Assembly (NCBI GenBank): GCA_036703275.1
Contig: DATNPK010000096.1
Coordinates: forward strand, 124,001 to 188,000
DNA from: Coleofasciculaceae cyanobacterium
GTDB lineage: Bacteria > Cyanobacteriota > Cyanobacteriia > Cyanobacteriales > Xenococcaceae
Direction: 5' to 3'
Length of the DNA: 64,000 nt
Shown: positions 1 to 8,630 of the stretch, piece by piece
Position numbering within the stretch: the first letter of the stretch is position 1
Layout: the number at the start of each line of letters is the position of its first letter
The notes under the pieces: model-generated
What the model saw: the letters and a program-made list of their open reading frames with translations, nothing else
Told to the model about the DNA's origin: nothing
The model's database searches: none
Position numbers and translations under genes: made by a program

Positions 1-672
1 AACTTCTTTTTTAGAAAATCCCCAGGTAAAAAATACCGCTACCACAGCTACCGTGACCCATTCGGGGATTAGGTAATCTGGTAGCCAAACTTTAAGCAAC
101 AGACGTAATCCCACAAAGCCGACAGTAATAAATCCAGCATCTTCTAGGTAGGTATATTCTTGAAGCCAACGAATAAATAATCCAGCTAGAAAGCGTAAAA
201 TAACTATTCCAAAAGTACCGCCAGCAATAATTAACCAGGTATCTTCAGTAATAGCGATCGCCGAAGTGACGCTATCAAGCGAAAAAGCTAAATCAGTAAT
301 GGCGATCGTCGGAATTACTTGCCAAATAGACTTGAAGCGAAGACTTCGGTGTCCTTCTGGCTCATTATCGGTAAAGAAAAAATAATTGAAAACTAGCCAT
401 AGTAAATATAATGCTCCCAAAAGCTCAAATTGCCAATATTTGATTACCCAGGTAGCAGCAAGAATTAGTGCAATTCTAAGTATATATGCGCCAATAAGCC
501 CTATATTAAGAGCCTGTCGCTGGGATTTGGGATCTTTTACGCTTTTAGCAATTGCAGCCAAGGCGATCGCATTATCTGCCGATAAAACAGCCTCTAAAAC
601 TACTAAAATCAGCAGTATGAGATAAACTTCGACCCCAGCGTCAGTAAAATAATCAACTATGTTTTCTATCAT
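1..672 (-). CDS. TerC family integral membrane protein (3' end outside window)
   Basis: The frame opens with ATG at 672 on the minus strand and stays open to the window edge, giving 224 residues without a stop; the C-terminus is missing. The sequence is a series of hydrophobic helices. It carries the two acidic signatures typical of the TerC family: LEAVLSADNA near residue 27 and TDLAFSLDSVTSAIAI near residue 130. TerC proteins are membrane proteins implicated in metal (often manganese) homeostasis and, in plants and cyanobacteria, thylakoid biogenesis. The exact role here is inferred from family only. It is transcribed divergently from psaM. Confidence 0.85.
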   Translation of the reverse strand, partial: MIENIVDYFTDAGVEVYLILLILVVLEAVLSADNAIALAAIAKSVKDPKSQRQALNIGLIGAYILRIALILAATWVIKYWQFELLGALYLLWLVFNYFFFTDNEPEGHRSLRFKSIWQVIPTIAITDLAFSLDSVTSAIAITEDTWLIIAGGTFGIVILRFLAGLFIRWLQEYTYLEDAGFITVGFVGLRLLLKVWLPDYLIPEWVTVAVVAVFFTWGFSKKEV

Positions 673-828
673 TCAGGATATATATTTTTAAATTAAATCA
701 GATGAAAATTTGGAACCAGTAATTTGAAACTAGGATTAGTTGCCAGCAAAAAATGATTCTTGGTAGAATTTGTTATTTTTCCTTAGTTTAAATCAGGGTT
801 TCCTTAAGTTTCCTTCTTAATTATGTTG

Positions 829-850
829 CATCTTGTTACAAGATGTTTCT
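829..850 (+). promoter_or_regulatory. Candidate HLR1 (RpaB-type) element and palindrome upstream of psaM
   Basis: Positions 829-845 form a perfect palindrome, CATCTTGT-T-ACAAGATG. Overlapping it are two direct half-sites spaced 10 bp start to start, GTTACA (835-840) and GTTTCT (845-850). The spacing matches the HLR1 element (two xTTACA half-sites 10 bp apart) bound by RpaB upstream of photosystem I genes. The second half-site matches only 4 of 6 bases, and the site lies about 77 bp before the psaM start. Confidence 0.35.
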
Positions 851-926
851 CTTGGGGTCGATTATGACGCAAATTAAGGATGGAATATGTTGTGATTTGA
901 ATCAAAACGTAAGGAGTAAAATTACT

Positions 927-1022
927 ATGCCTCTATCAGATACTCAGGTATTTATCGCTCTTGTAGTTGCTTTAATTCCTGGAATTATGGCGATTCGCTT
1001 GTCTACAGAATTGTACAAATAA
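927..1022 (+). CDS. psaM: Photosystem I reaction centre subunit XII (PsaM)
   Basis: This is a 31-residue protein. It starts MPLSDTQ and ends RLSTELYK, with one transmembrane helix between, which matches the length and both termini of cyanobacterial PsaM. It is a peripheral single-helix subunit of photosystem I in the thylakoid membrane, involved in trimer organisation. A strong ribosome binding site AAGGAG (911-916) lies 10 bases before the ATG. The gene stands alone between a divergent terC-like gene and a downstream coiled-coil protein gene. An HLR1-like motif lies upstream. Confidence 0.95.
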   Translation: MPLSDTQVFIALVVALIPGIMAIRLSTELYK

Positions 1023-1135
1023 ATTCAGTAGATATCACTCTAAACGTTTAGGGTGCTAATACCAGGATTTCAGATTGGCGATTATGATTAAAGTTGTTAA
1101 TCTGGAGTCCTTATTAGTTAGGTGCAATTCAAACT

Positions 1136-1513
1136 ATGAATTTTGGCAGACAAACACCTAAACCAGTCCGACGCAATTCTCGTAAACGCCACAATAAAAA
1201 TCGAGGCATAACTGCGGAAATTAGTCTCAAGCTGATCTTAAGTTGGGCAATTGCTATCAGTGCGATCGCTTCTTTGTTTAAACTCTTGCCCTATCATCTT
1301 ACTCAGCAGGCAAAGTTAAAAGAGTTACGGATTCAGGTACAGGAAACTGATGCTAGGGTTAGCAAATTGAGGGAACAACTCAATCATAATTTTGATCCTC
1401 AACAAACTCAAAGTCTGATAGAGCAATATAGTTCTTTAACTGCGCCCAATCAAAGTCGCATCTATTGGCTACCAGAAGACAGTACCGTCAAGCAGGACCG
1501 AGATAATCAGTAA
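1136..1513 (+). CDS. Small single-pass coiled-coil membrane protein (FtsB-like layout)
   Basis: This is a 125-residue protein. A basic N-terminus (residues 1-25, rich in Arg/Lys/Asn) is followed by one transmembrane helix (about 29-48), then a predicted coiled coil (about 52-90) and a short polar tail. The topology of short cytoplasmic basic tail, helix and extracytoplasmic coiled coil resembles FtsB/DivIC septum proteins. I see no specific sequence signature, so the name is only an analogy; it looks like a conserved cyanobacterial hypothetical protein. Its last 26 bases overlap the end of the convergent TPR gene. Confidence 0.6.
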   Translation: MNFGRQTPKPVRRNSRKRHNKNRGITAEISLKLILSWAIAISAIASLFKLLPYHLTQQAKLKELRIQVQETDARVSKLREQLNHNFDPQQTQSLIEQYSSLTAPNQSRIYWLPEDSTVKQDRDNQ

Positions 1514-2219
1514 TTATGACGGGACTAAGTAATCGATCTAACCAAGCTTGAACTTTTTGTCTTAAATTAGTTAGATCTGGTCGAGCTGCTAGAATTTTTA
1601 AAGCTGTTTGATAGTCGGCAACGGCGCAGTTCCAGTCTCCCTGTAAATAATTAGTTCTGCCTCGCTCTGCATAAATTCGTTCTTGAAGTGAATCCCCGAT
1701 TATTAGCGTAATATCGAAGTTTTCAATTGCCAGATCGTACATTTCCAACTCCCGAAAAGCAATTCCCTGGTTGATCCAAGCACGAAGATTTGCTGGATTT
1801 AAATCGAGGGCAGTATCGTAATCGGCGATCGCTTCTGCTAATTCACCCCGAGCAGCATAGCAATTAGCTCGGTTATTATAGGCACTATCGAGATGAGGAT
1901 TGATTTTTAAAGCCTGAGATAAATCACACAGAGCCTCAACAATTTGATTATTACGAAAGTGCATCAACCCTCGATTATTATAATCGACTGCATTATCGGG
2001 GCATAAAGCAATTAGTCGATCCAAAAGAGCGATCGCCACTGGGTAATTTCCCTGAGATGCTTTCGCTTTGACGCAGGTTCTCAGTTTTTTTAGCTGTTGT
2101 TCTGAGCTTAATGAGTTAGACAAGAAATATTGTTCAGACAATGCTGCTTCCAATTGATCGGGGGAGGGTAATATTTGTAGTTCTGATTGAGAAATATGCT
2201 GCTCAAAATTGATTTTCAT
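1488..2219 (-). CDS. Tetratricopeptide repeat protein
   Basis: The C-terminal two thirds consist of degenerate 34-residue TPR units, seen as recurring A..NRG...  and A..DY..AL..NP patterns (for example YNNRANCYAARGELAEAIADYDTALDL split over two units). The ATG at 2219 begins MKINFEQHIS. An upstream in-frame TTG at 2267 would add 16 residues but has no better support. TPR proteins are protein-protein scaffolds; the partner is unknown. It converges on, and overlaps by 26 bp, the upstream membrane protein gene. Confidence 0.75.
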   Translation of the reverse strand: MKINFEQHISQSELQILPSPDQLEAALSEQYFLSNSLSSEQQLKKLRTCVKAKASQGNYPVAIALLDRLIALCPDNAVDYNNRGLMHFRNNQIVEALCDLSQALKINPHLDSAYNNRANCYAARGELAEAIADYDTALDLNPANLRAWINQGIAFRELEMYDLAIENFDITLIIGDSLQERIYAERGRTNYLQGDWNCAVADYQTALKILAARPDLTNLRQKVQAWLDRLLSPVIITDYLGPA

Positions 2220-2580
2220 CGTATCAATTAAACCTTTTCTAATGGCTAGTTTACTATCTTGTCCCAAGGCTTAGAGAACATAAATGTGTCACCCATCGAA
2301 CTGTCTCAAGGTTTTGCCAATTTATAAAGTATCGAGTTTTTAATTACTTATAAAGCATCATGACGAAAAAAAAGTCAATTGTCTTCCACAAAATTACGTA
2401 AATTAATGTTAAGAATTAAGTAAACTAATTTGTCTTTTTGTATCAAACTAAAGCTGAAATATTTGGTTTCATCACAATTCAGCTAAAGATTGATAAATCT
2501 GACCCATTTTTACATTACATTTTCTAAATATCGGCTATTAAGACTAGCTTGTAATGGCTTTAAATTAATCTTTAAAAAGT
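2220..2580. other. AT-rich intergenic stretch between divergent genes
   Basis: No coding frame or RNA gene was recognised. It separates the TPR gene (minus) from the 155-residue protein gene (plus), so it should hold both promoters, but no confident -35/-10 pair was identified. Confidence 0.5.
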
Positions 2581-3048
2581 ATGACTAACACAGTATTTTC
2601 TCAAGCGCCGGATCTATTTTCTGAAGACTATTGTGTCTTAGGGTTGGCAACCTGTTTTGTGCGAGATGATGGCGAAATTGAACAGTTGACAGTTTTAGAA
2701 CCAATTCCTTCTGCTGCCTTAGAAGCATTGATTAAAGGGGTTCCCACCTCATATCAATTAGCTTGTTCTAAAACCTTGGGAGAAATTTTTCAAGAAGACA
2801 CTGTACAAATACCTAGTGATTTACAAACTGGCGAAAAAATTAATTTGTGCGATCGCTTTGCCGAAAGAGTAGCAGCAGCAACCCGTACTTATAAAAGCCG
2901 CCCTGAAGCTAAAGAACATATTCCTTTAGGCACAACTAGACAAGACTTTAATTATTCTTTGGAAAGAAAAAGAGTTTTAAACAATTCTCGTGCAGTAAGC
3001 ACAGAAGATAATGTAAAACAACATTCTCATACTCATAAGGTTTTATAG
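2581..3048 (+). CDS. Conserved cyanobacterial hypothetical protein
   Basis: This is a 155-residue soluble protein with no signal peptide or membrane helix. The N-terminal half (residues 15-60, containing YCVLGLATCFVRDDGEIEQ and VLEPIPSAALEAL) is well ordered. The C-terminal 60 residues are basic and polar, ending in a His-rich stretch HSHTHK. I do not recognise a named domain. Codon usage resembles the neighbours, including one HIP1 site at 2851, so it is likely a real gene. It is followed by a strong hairpin that may end transcription. Confidence 0.6.
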   Translation: MTNTVFSQAPDLFSEDYCVLGLATCFVRDDGEIEQLTVLEPIPSAALEALIKGVPTSYQLACSKTLGEIFQEDTVQIPSDLQTGEKINLCDRFAERVAAATRTYKSRPEAKEHIPLGTTRQDFNYSLERKRVLNNSRAVSTEDNVKQHSHTHKVL

Positions 3049-3055
3049 GATTGTG

Positions 3056-3115
3056 GTGAGAAAATTAAATACACAAAAGTTTTTCTATGTATTTAATTTG
3101 TATTTAATTTCTCAC
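3056..3115. repeat. Long imperfect hairpin after the hypothetical gene
   Basis: GTGAGAAAATTAAATACA (3056-3073) is the reverse complement of TGTATTTAATTTCTCAC (3099-3115) apart from one bulged A. A second inner copy TGTATTTAATTT at 3088-3099 offers an alternative pairing. It lies 8 bp after a stop codon, so it may act as a terminator, although no long T run follows. A short open frame over it is considered spurious. Confidence 0.5.
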
Positions 3116-3283
3116 TCTGACAAAAAAGCGATCGCTCTAAATAAATCTTTGCCCACAATCGATAGTTTTACTATAATCATTAAACATTTATTTATCAGTT
3201 CAATGTTCAGCGGTATAAGTAAAAGACGCACCTATTAAAGGTATTTTATTCAATACCATATAGAAACGATCATTGAACAAGCG

Positions 3284-4597
3284 ATGGTAAAGACTTCAAA
3301 GCAATCAGTAAAAAAGCTAACTGAAGCGCAACAAGAGGCTCTAACTAAATTAAAATCATTTCTACGCAGCAACGGTAGTTTCTTTCGCTTAAGCGGATAT
3401 GCAGGCACAGGCAAGAGCTTTTTGATTTGCCATCTGATTGAGTGGTTAGACTCATTGGACTTTGAATTCGTAGTCGCAGCCCCAACTAATAAAGCTGCTA
3501 AGAGTCTGATGCAGGTTGCGATGTCTATCGGCATTAATCTAGAGGTTAAAACCGTAGCACAACTGTTGGGTCAACAGCCAGAAATTAACGAGGAAACTGG
3601 TTTAGAAGAATTTACTTCCGCAGGTGAAGCCGAATTTGATGATTACGATGTGATGATTATCGATGAGTTTTCGATGATTAATCGGAGTAATTTTGAAGAG
3701 ATAGTAAGTGCGATCGCCTCAACTATTAACACGAAGGTCATTTTTGTGGGAGATGAGGCGCAGCTACCGCCAGTAAAAGAAAAGCAGCCAATGGTTGCTA
3801 TATCCGAACACATTGACGACATGGCAACTTTAAATGAAGTTGTACGATATGAGGGAGAGATCGCGGTAGTTGCCGAGAAAATACGTAGCAATGAGCAATA
3901 TAGTCGCGTAATCTATCCTTTCCAAAGTAGTGGCGATCGCACTATTGTCTGTCAACCGAGGAAGCAATGGCTAGAGACGGTAACTCAGCACTTTAAATCT
4001 GATGATTACAAAAGCAACGCCGACTATGCCAGGTTGTTAGTCTGGCGCAATAAAACTGCTGCATCTGCAAATAGATTTGTGCGATCGCGTTTGTGGGGTA
4101 AAGACGCACCCGTATTTGTACCTGGAGATAGGCTGATCGCCAGAAAACCCCTGTTTCGCCCTCGCCCTGGACAAAAAGGCAACAACAAATGGGGAGTTTT
4201 AATCAACAACTCAGAAGAGTGTTCTGTAATCGAGCAGCCAACAATTAAACAACTATCTTATGACAAAGTAGCGTATCAATATCGTTCCGTTCCAGTTATG
4301 ACTGATACAGGGTTTAAAGTAAACCTGTCTGTTTTGACCGAAAAAGGTGAACAACTTAGAAATGAGCAGATTAAATCTTATGTAGAAAAAAAACAATGGA
4401 ATAAGTATTTTGACTTGTCCAGAACTTTCGATGATGTCACCTATGCTTATAGTTTGACGGTACATAAAGCTCAGGGTTCTAGTATAGATTACGTCTTTCT
4501 CGATACGGAAGATATGCGGGGTTGTCCCGACTTACAAAAGATGCTTTACACTGCTTTAACCCGCGCTAAAACCCGAGTTTTTATTCCTTTGAATTAA
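3284..4597 (+). CDS. SF1 DNA helicase, Dda/RecD-like
   Basis: This is a 437-residue protein with the superfamily 1B helicase motifs in order. Walker A is GYAGTGKS (about 38-45), and Walker B is MIIDEFSM (about 122-129). Motif III-like FVGDEAQLPPV follows at about 153-163. The C-terminal UvrD_C_2 block has TVHKAQGSSIDYVFLDT (about 391-407), then YTALTRAKTRV. Length and layout match phage T4 Dda and stand-alone RecD-like helicases, ATP-driven 5'-3' helicases acting on single-stranded DNA. Such genes are often of phage origin, but codon use and HIP1 sites here look native. It is a single-gene unit. Confidence 0.88.
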   Translation: MVKTSKQSVKKLTEAQQEALTKLKSFLRSNGSFFRLSGYAGTGKSFLICHLIEWLDSLDFEFVVAAPTNKAAKSLMQVAMSIGINLEVKTVAQLLGQQPEINEETGLEEFTSAGEAEFDDYDVMIIDEFSMINRSNFEEIVSAIASTINTKVIFVGDEAQLPPVKEKQPMVAISEHIDDMATLNEVVRYEGEIAVVAEKIRSNEQYSRVIYPFQSSGDRTIVCQPRKQWLETVTQHFKSDDYKSNADYARLLVWRNKTAASANRFVRSRLWGKDAPVFVPGDRLIARKPLFRPRPGQKGNNKWGVLINNSEECSVIEQPTIKQLSYDKVAYQYRSVPVMTDTGFKVNLSVLTEKGEQLRNEQIKSYVEKKQWNKYFDLSRTFDDVTYAYSLTVHKAQGSSIDYVFLDTEDMRGCPDLQKMLYTALTRAKTRVFIPLN

Positions 4598-4742
4598 TCA
4601 ATATTTTTATCGATAGTTATCTATTGTAACTGCGAGCTGTAGCAATTTTTAAGTTTAGTTTAGATGACTAATTACAGCGCGATCTCGTATATTTTGTAAG
4701 TTGAGTTAAATGGAGTGCAACCCCGTAAACGTTTATTTCTAA

Positions 4743-5294
4743 TTATTTCAAACCTAGTTTTTTCCTCAACTCTGTTGCACTCATAAACAATAGTGGTGCA
4801 ACAACTAAACTTGTAACAATAAAGTGTAAGGGAAAGTGAAAATAAAAGTACCAAAGAACTAGAACTCCGTAAGTAGAATCCATATGATCGATGAAATAAA
4901 ATAGCAAGCTATTTTCGTCTCCCGGAGGAATATCTAAGCGACGCTTGATAAAAGAATTAGGTAATTCCGCTAGGTTGAAAATAAATCCAACTAATAAGCC
5001 AAATTCAAGTAAATTGAAACTAGAAAACGAAATTGCTGCTTCAGGTAATACTGGAATTAATAATTCGACTAAGTTTAATAAATAGACGCTTGCTACCATT
5101 GCGAGCGGCAAACTAATTAAACCGCGCCACCTTTTATTTGCTCCAAACCATTCAGTTTTTATCGGAATATTTAATATTTTAAATAAACTGGTTTTCCATA
5201 AGAAAGCTTCAATAACTCCAGCAATAAATAGACTAAGAGCCAGCCACAGTAAATTCAAAGTATCTAGAATAAAGTATTGTGTCCAGCCGATCAT
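4743..5294 (-). CDS. CarS-like (CDP-archaeol synthase family) membrane protein
   Basis: This is a 183-residue protein with about five transmembrane helices. Three motifs recall the CDP-archaeol synthase / DUF46 family (related to CDP-diglyceride synthase): NKRWRGL near residue 55, NSFIKRRLDIPPGD near residue 113, and FIDHMDSTYG near residue 134. Family members transfer CMP from CTP to a lipid phosphate in the membrane. Bacterial homologues exist but their substrates are mostly untested. It lies divergent from the broken GT4 glycosyltransferase. Confidence 0.65.
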   Translation of the reverse strand: MIGWTQYFILDTLNLLWLALSLFIAGVIEAFLWKTSLFKILNIPIKTEWFGANKRWRGLISLPLAMVASVYLLNLVELLIPVLPEAAISFSSFNLLEFGLLVGFIFNLAELPNSFIKRRLDIPPGDENSLLFYFIDHMDSTYGVLVLWYFYFHFPLHFIVTSLVVAPLLFMSATELRKKLGLK

Positions 5295-5447
5295 GTTTTT
5301 ATCAAAATAAGTAAACTATTGATTTTTAACTTGCTTCAAACAAAAATTCTTTACCTGTATCAAACAAAATTATAGTCTTAATTTAATCTCGACTTTATCT
5401 CAAGCCTTTATATTGTGTCAGTCAAAGATTACTGGAAAACTGTTGAG

Positions 5448-6675
5448 ATGAAAATTGCGATTATTGCTTCAGGTTTTTTACCCATTATTGATGGTGTAAC
5501 AATTAGTGGATGGCAAAGATTACAAATACTGAGCCAACAAGGACATGAGGTACGTTTTTTTTGTCCTGACTACAGTAGTTTGTCCAAGACATATCCTGAT
5601 TGGCAAGATTATACGGGAGATATATTACCTGGAGTCAGAGTTATTAATTTAACTAGCAATTCCTTAGTTGGGTTAGATTACGAACCTAATGTTACCAGAA
5701 ACTCATATCAATCAGTTTTAGGCGAATTAAAGCGATTTCAACCAGATATTATTCATATTGATCAACCAGAAAGGCTCTACGTCGCGTTTTGGCGTATTGC
5801 TGGACTAGATTACGCCAAACAAGCTGGTATTCCCTGCATCAGTTTTTTCCGCACTAATTTTTTAGATTATTTGGCGGATTATTTTCCTTTGCCAAAACCA
5901 ATTTTTACTGCAAAGATTAATTGTTTGGATATACAACTCTTACGACTTAACTTTGGTTACTAGTAAAGTCACTTATCCCAAAGTTATTGACTTGGGAATA
6001 AAAAACGCTCGATATGGTAATTTAGTTGGTTTTGATAGCGATCGCTTTACTCCCAATCTACGTCAGACAGATTTTTTTGATTCACAATACGGGTTGTCTC
6101 AAGTAGATCGCTTAATTAAAATAGTCTTTTTAGGTCGTCTATATCCTGACAAAGGTTGGTATTTTACCCTAAAAGCTCTCAAAAGCGTGTCGTCAGCAGT
6201 CGATCTGAGTCAAGTAGCCATTATTGTCGCAGGAGATGGGCCAATGCGCGAGGAAATAGAGGCACAATTGAGTAACTTGACTCCCAACTTACATTTACTT
6301 GGTAGAGTAGCTCCAGAGAATGTTCCCGCGCTGTTAGTCAACTGCGATTTGCACGTCACTACTTCTGAGAAAGAAACCAGAGGTTTGACTATTTTAGAGG
6401 CGTTTGCAGCAGGAATTCCCGTAATTGCCCCCAATTCTGGCGGAGTAATTGAAAATATTCAAGATGGCAAGAATGGCTTTTTATATACTCCAGGCGATCG
6501 CTTAGACTTTTCGAGCAAACTCCAATTATTAATTGAAAATAATCGTTTGCGGCAAGAAATGGGCGATCTCGCGCGGATTTCCGTCAAAGAATACAGTTGG
6601 ACACAGGCAGTTCAGAATTTAGTCGATATTTGGCAAGAGGCGATCGCCGATCGGTTGACAACGAACCATGGATAA
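5448..6675 (+). pseudogene. GT4 glycosyltransferase interrupted by a single-base frameshift
   Basis: Two overlapping frames together encode one GT-B glycosyltransferase (about 409 residues). The first part begins at ATG 5448 (MKIAIIASGFLPIIDGVT) and carries the N-terminal Rossmann domain to about 5926. The second part continues from about 5926 and carries the C-terminal donor domain: VFLGRLYPDKGW, then VTTSEKETRGLTILEAFAAGIPVI with the GT4 E-x7-E motif, to the stop at 6673-6675. Removing one T from the TTT run at 5924-5926 joins the frames through INCWIYNSYDLTLVTSKV, which reads like a normal family member. The start resembles SqdX/GtfA-type enzymes. It may be a recent mutation or a sequencing error. 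Confidence 0.8.
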
Positions 6676-6758
6676 TTAGTCATTAGTCATTAGTGACAAG
6701 TTAAGACACTACGCTTAGGGTCAATCGGTTTGAAGCCATTAGCCATTAGCCATTAGCT
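6675..6758. repeat. Heptanucleotide repeats (STRR-like) between convergent genes
   Basis: ATTAGTC occurs at 6675-6681 and 6682-6688, followed by the variant ATTAGTG. AGCCATT occurs three times in tandem at 6734-6754. Such heptamer runs are known in cyanobacterial intergenic DNA as short tandemly repeated repetitive (STRR) sequences. Confidence 0.7.
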
Positions 6759-6762
6759 AAAA

Positions 6763-8556
6763 TCAATCGCTAAAAAACTGTCCTGCTAAATCGGTAATGT
6801 CGGTTTGAGTAATTTCTGACTGTTGCCATTGCGCGATCGTGTTTAAACTGCCATCGAGGAACATACTTTGACAGGCGCGACGCTGAATTTTACCGCTAGA
6901 GGTTTTGGGGATGCTGCCAGTTTTGAGTAAAGCTACGGCAAAAACATTAGCCATGTTTTGTTCTCCTACAGCCAGGCGGATTGCGCCGATAACTTCCTCG
7001 GCATTAAGTTTTCGCAAGTAAGTGCGATTGATTTCATGAGCAATGACTAACTGTTCTTCTCCGTTAACGTCCACGCTAAATGCTGCACCATGATTAGGAG
7101 AAAGAGCAGGGTGACAATTTTCCACCGTTTCTTCAATATGTTGCGGATAATGATTACGTCCCCAGAGAATCATCATATCTTTGATTCGTCCCGTGATGTA
7201 TAGTTCACCGTCTTTAATAAAGCCTAAATCTCCGGTGCGGAGGTAAGTTTTATTGGGGTTATTAGCTAAAGTTGCTTGAAAAGTTGCTGTTGTTTGCTCC
7301 TGTTGTTGATAGTACCCTTTGCCAATACCTACTCCGGCTGCCCAAATCTCCCCTACGCGATCGCTTTCACACTGAACTTTAGTTTCGGGATCGACAATAA
7401 TAATTTCATCCCCCAACCAAGTGTGACCACAGCTAACAGCAGCTTTAGAGTTAGGGTGTTCTGGTGCTACCGTAACAACTTTATCTTCAGTTAAGGCTTG
7501 TTTATCTAAATAGGTGATCGTAGGATATTGCGAAGCATTAATCCCAGTAATAAATAACGTTGCCTCAGCCATACCGTAACAGGGGTAAAAGGCTTCTTTC
7601 TTAAACCCGCAAGGTTCATACAGTTCAGCAAATTTCTCTAGGGTTTCTGCTCGTACAGGTTCAGCCCCCGTAAATGCTACTGACCAATGACTAAGATCCA
7701 AGCTGGCTCGTTGCTTATCAGTAATTTTTTGACATAATAAGTCATAGGCAAAATTAGGTCCGCCGCTGGTAGTTATCTGATATTTAGACAACGCCTGTAA
7801 CCAGAGAAAGGGTTTTTGTGCCAAAGCAATAGGCGACATTAATACAGCGGGTAAACCTGCATATAAAGGCTGCATTACGCCGCCAATTAATCCCATATCA
7901 TGAAACATTGGCAACCACATTAAAATTTTAGTGCGATCGTGATGTCCAAAAGACTGGTAGATTACTTCTGAATTGTGCAGCACATTACCATGAGTGACCA
8001 TTACTCCTTTGGGTTGTCCCGTAGAACCAGAAGTATATTGTAAAAAAGCCAGAGTGTCCCCGTTAATTTTGGGCGGCTGCCATTGCTCAGCTAAATTCAA
8101 GTTAACGCGATCGCTCGCCATCCAGGGCAAAGCGTTTAACTTCATTACCATTCCTGGATTGGCAATTAGCTGTCCTTTTACGCGATCGGCAAATTCTTGG
8201 GTAGTCAAAGCAATTGCTGCTTGACAATTGACAATACGGTCTTGATACTGGCTAAGAGATTTAATGTGCTGTCGGGGATAGTCGGTAACGGCAATAACTC
8301 CGGCATAAAGACAACCTAAGAAACTAGCAATAAACTCCAAGCCAGCAGTATAAGGATAAACTAACAAAGCGCGAGCGCCTGGTTTTACTTTGGTTAGCAA
8401 CTGTACTGCGATCGCCCGTGCTTGAAGATCTAACTCCTGGTATGTACAGCTACCAGATTCATTTTCTCCATCGGCTAAAAAAGTATAGGCAGTATAATTG
8501 GGTTGGTTTATCGATTTATCAAGCAGAATATCTACTATGGTGGAATTATTTACCAT
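6763..8556 (-). CDS. Fatty acyl-AMP ligase (FAAL)
   Basis: This is an adenylate-forming enzyme of 597 residues from ATG 8556 (MVNNSTIVDIL). It has the P-loop YTSGSTGQPKGVM, the motif WLPMFHDMGLIGG characteristic of FAALs, YGMAEATL, YLRTGDLG, and the C-terminal SGKIQRRACQ lysine region. FAALs activate fatty acids as acyl-adenylates and pass them to acyl carrier or PKS/NRPS proteins rather than to CoA. No carrier protein or PKS gene lies nearby, so the acceptor is unknown. The longer frame back to 8652 would overlap the divergent gene's start and reads as unlikely sequence. Confidence 0.9.
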   Translation of the reverse strand: MVNNSTIVDILLDKSINQPNYTAYTFLADGENESGSCTYQELDLQARAIAVQLLTKVKPGARALLVYPYTAGLEFIASFLGCLYAGVIAVTDYPRQHIKSLSQYQDRIVNCQAAIALTTQEFADRVKGQLIANPGMVMKLNALPWMASDRVNLNLAEQWQPPKINGDTLAFLQYTSGSTGQPKGVMVTHGNVLHNSEVIYQSFGHHDRTKILMWLPMFHDMGLIGGVMQPLYAGLPAVLMSPIALAQKPFLWLQALSKYQITTSGGPNFAYDLLCQKITDKQRASLDLSHWSVAFTGAEPVRAETLEKFAELYEPCGFKKEAFYPCYGMAEATLFITGINASQYPTITYLDKQALTEDKVVTVAPEHPNSKAAVSCGHTWLGDEIIIVDPETKVQCESDRVGEIWAAGVGIGKGYYQQQEQTTATFQATLANNPNKTYLRTGDLGFIKDGELYITGRIKDMMILWGRNHYPQHIEETVENCHPALSPNHGAAFSVDVNGEEQLVIAHEINRTYLRKLNAEEVIGAIRLAVGEQNMANVFAVALLKTGSIPKTSSGKIQRRACQSMFLDGSLNTIAQWQQSEITQTDITDLAGQFFSD

Positions 8557-8630
8557 TCGTTTACCATTCTTTAAACAATGACTGTAAGATTTCCCTATAA
8601 TGTAGTCCAATAATGGAGGAAGGTTAAACC

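Noticed and set aside
3053-3238. 61-codon frame directly after the 155-residue hypothetical gene
   Set aside because: It is made mostly of the inverted repeat at 3056-3115 and AT-rich sequence, with no protein-like pattern or ribosome site.
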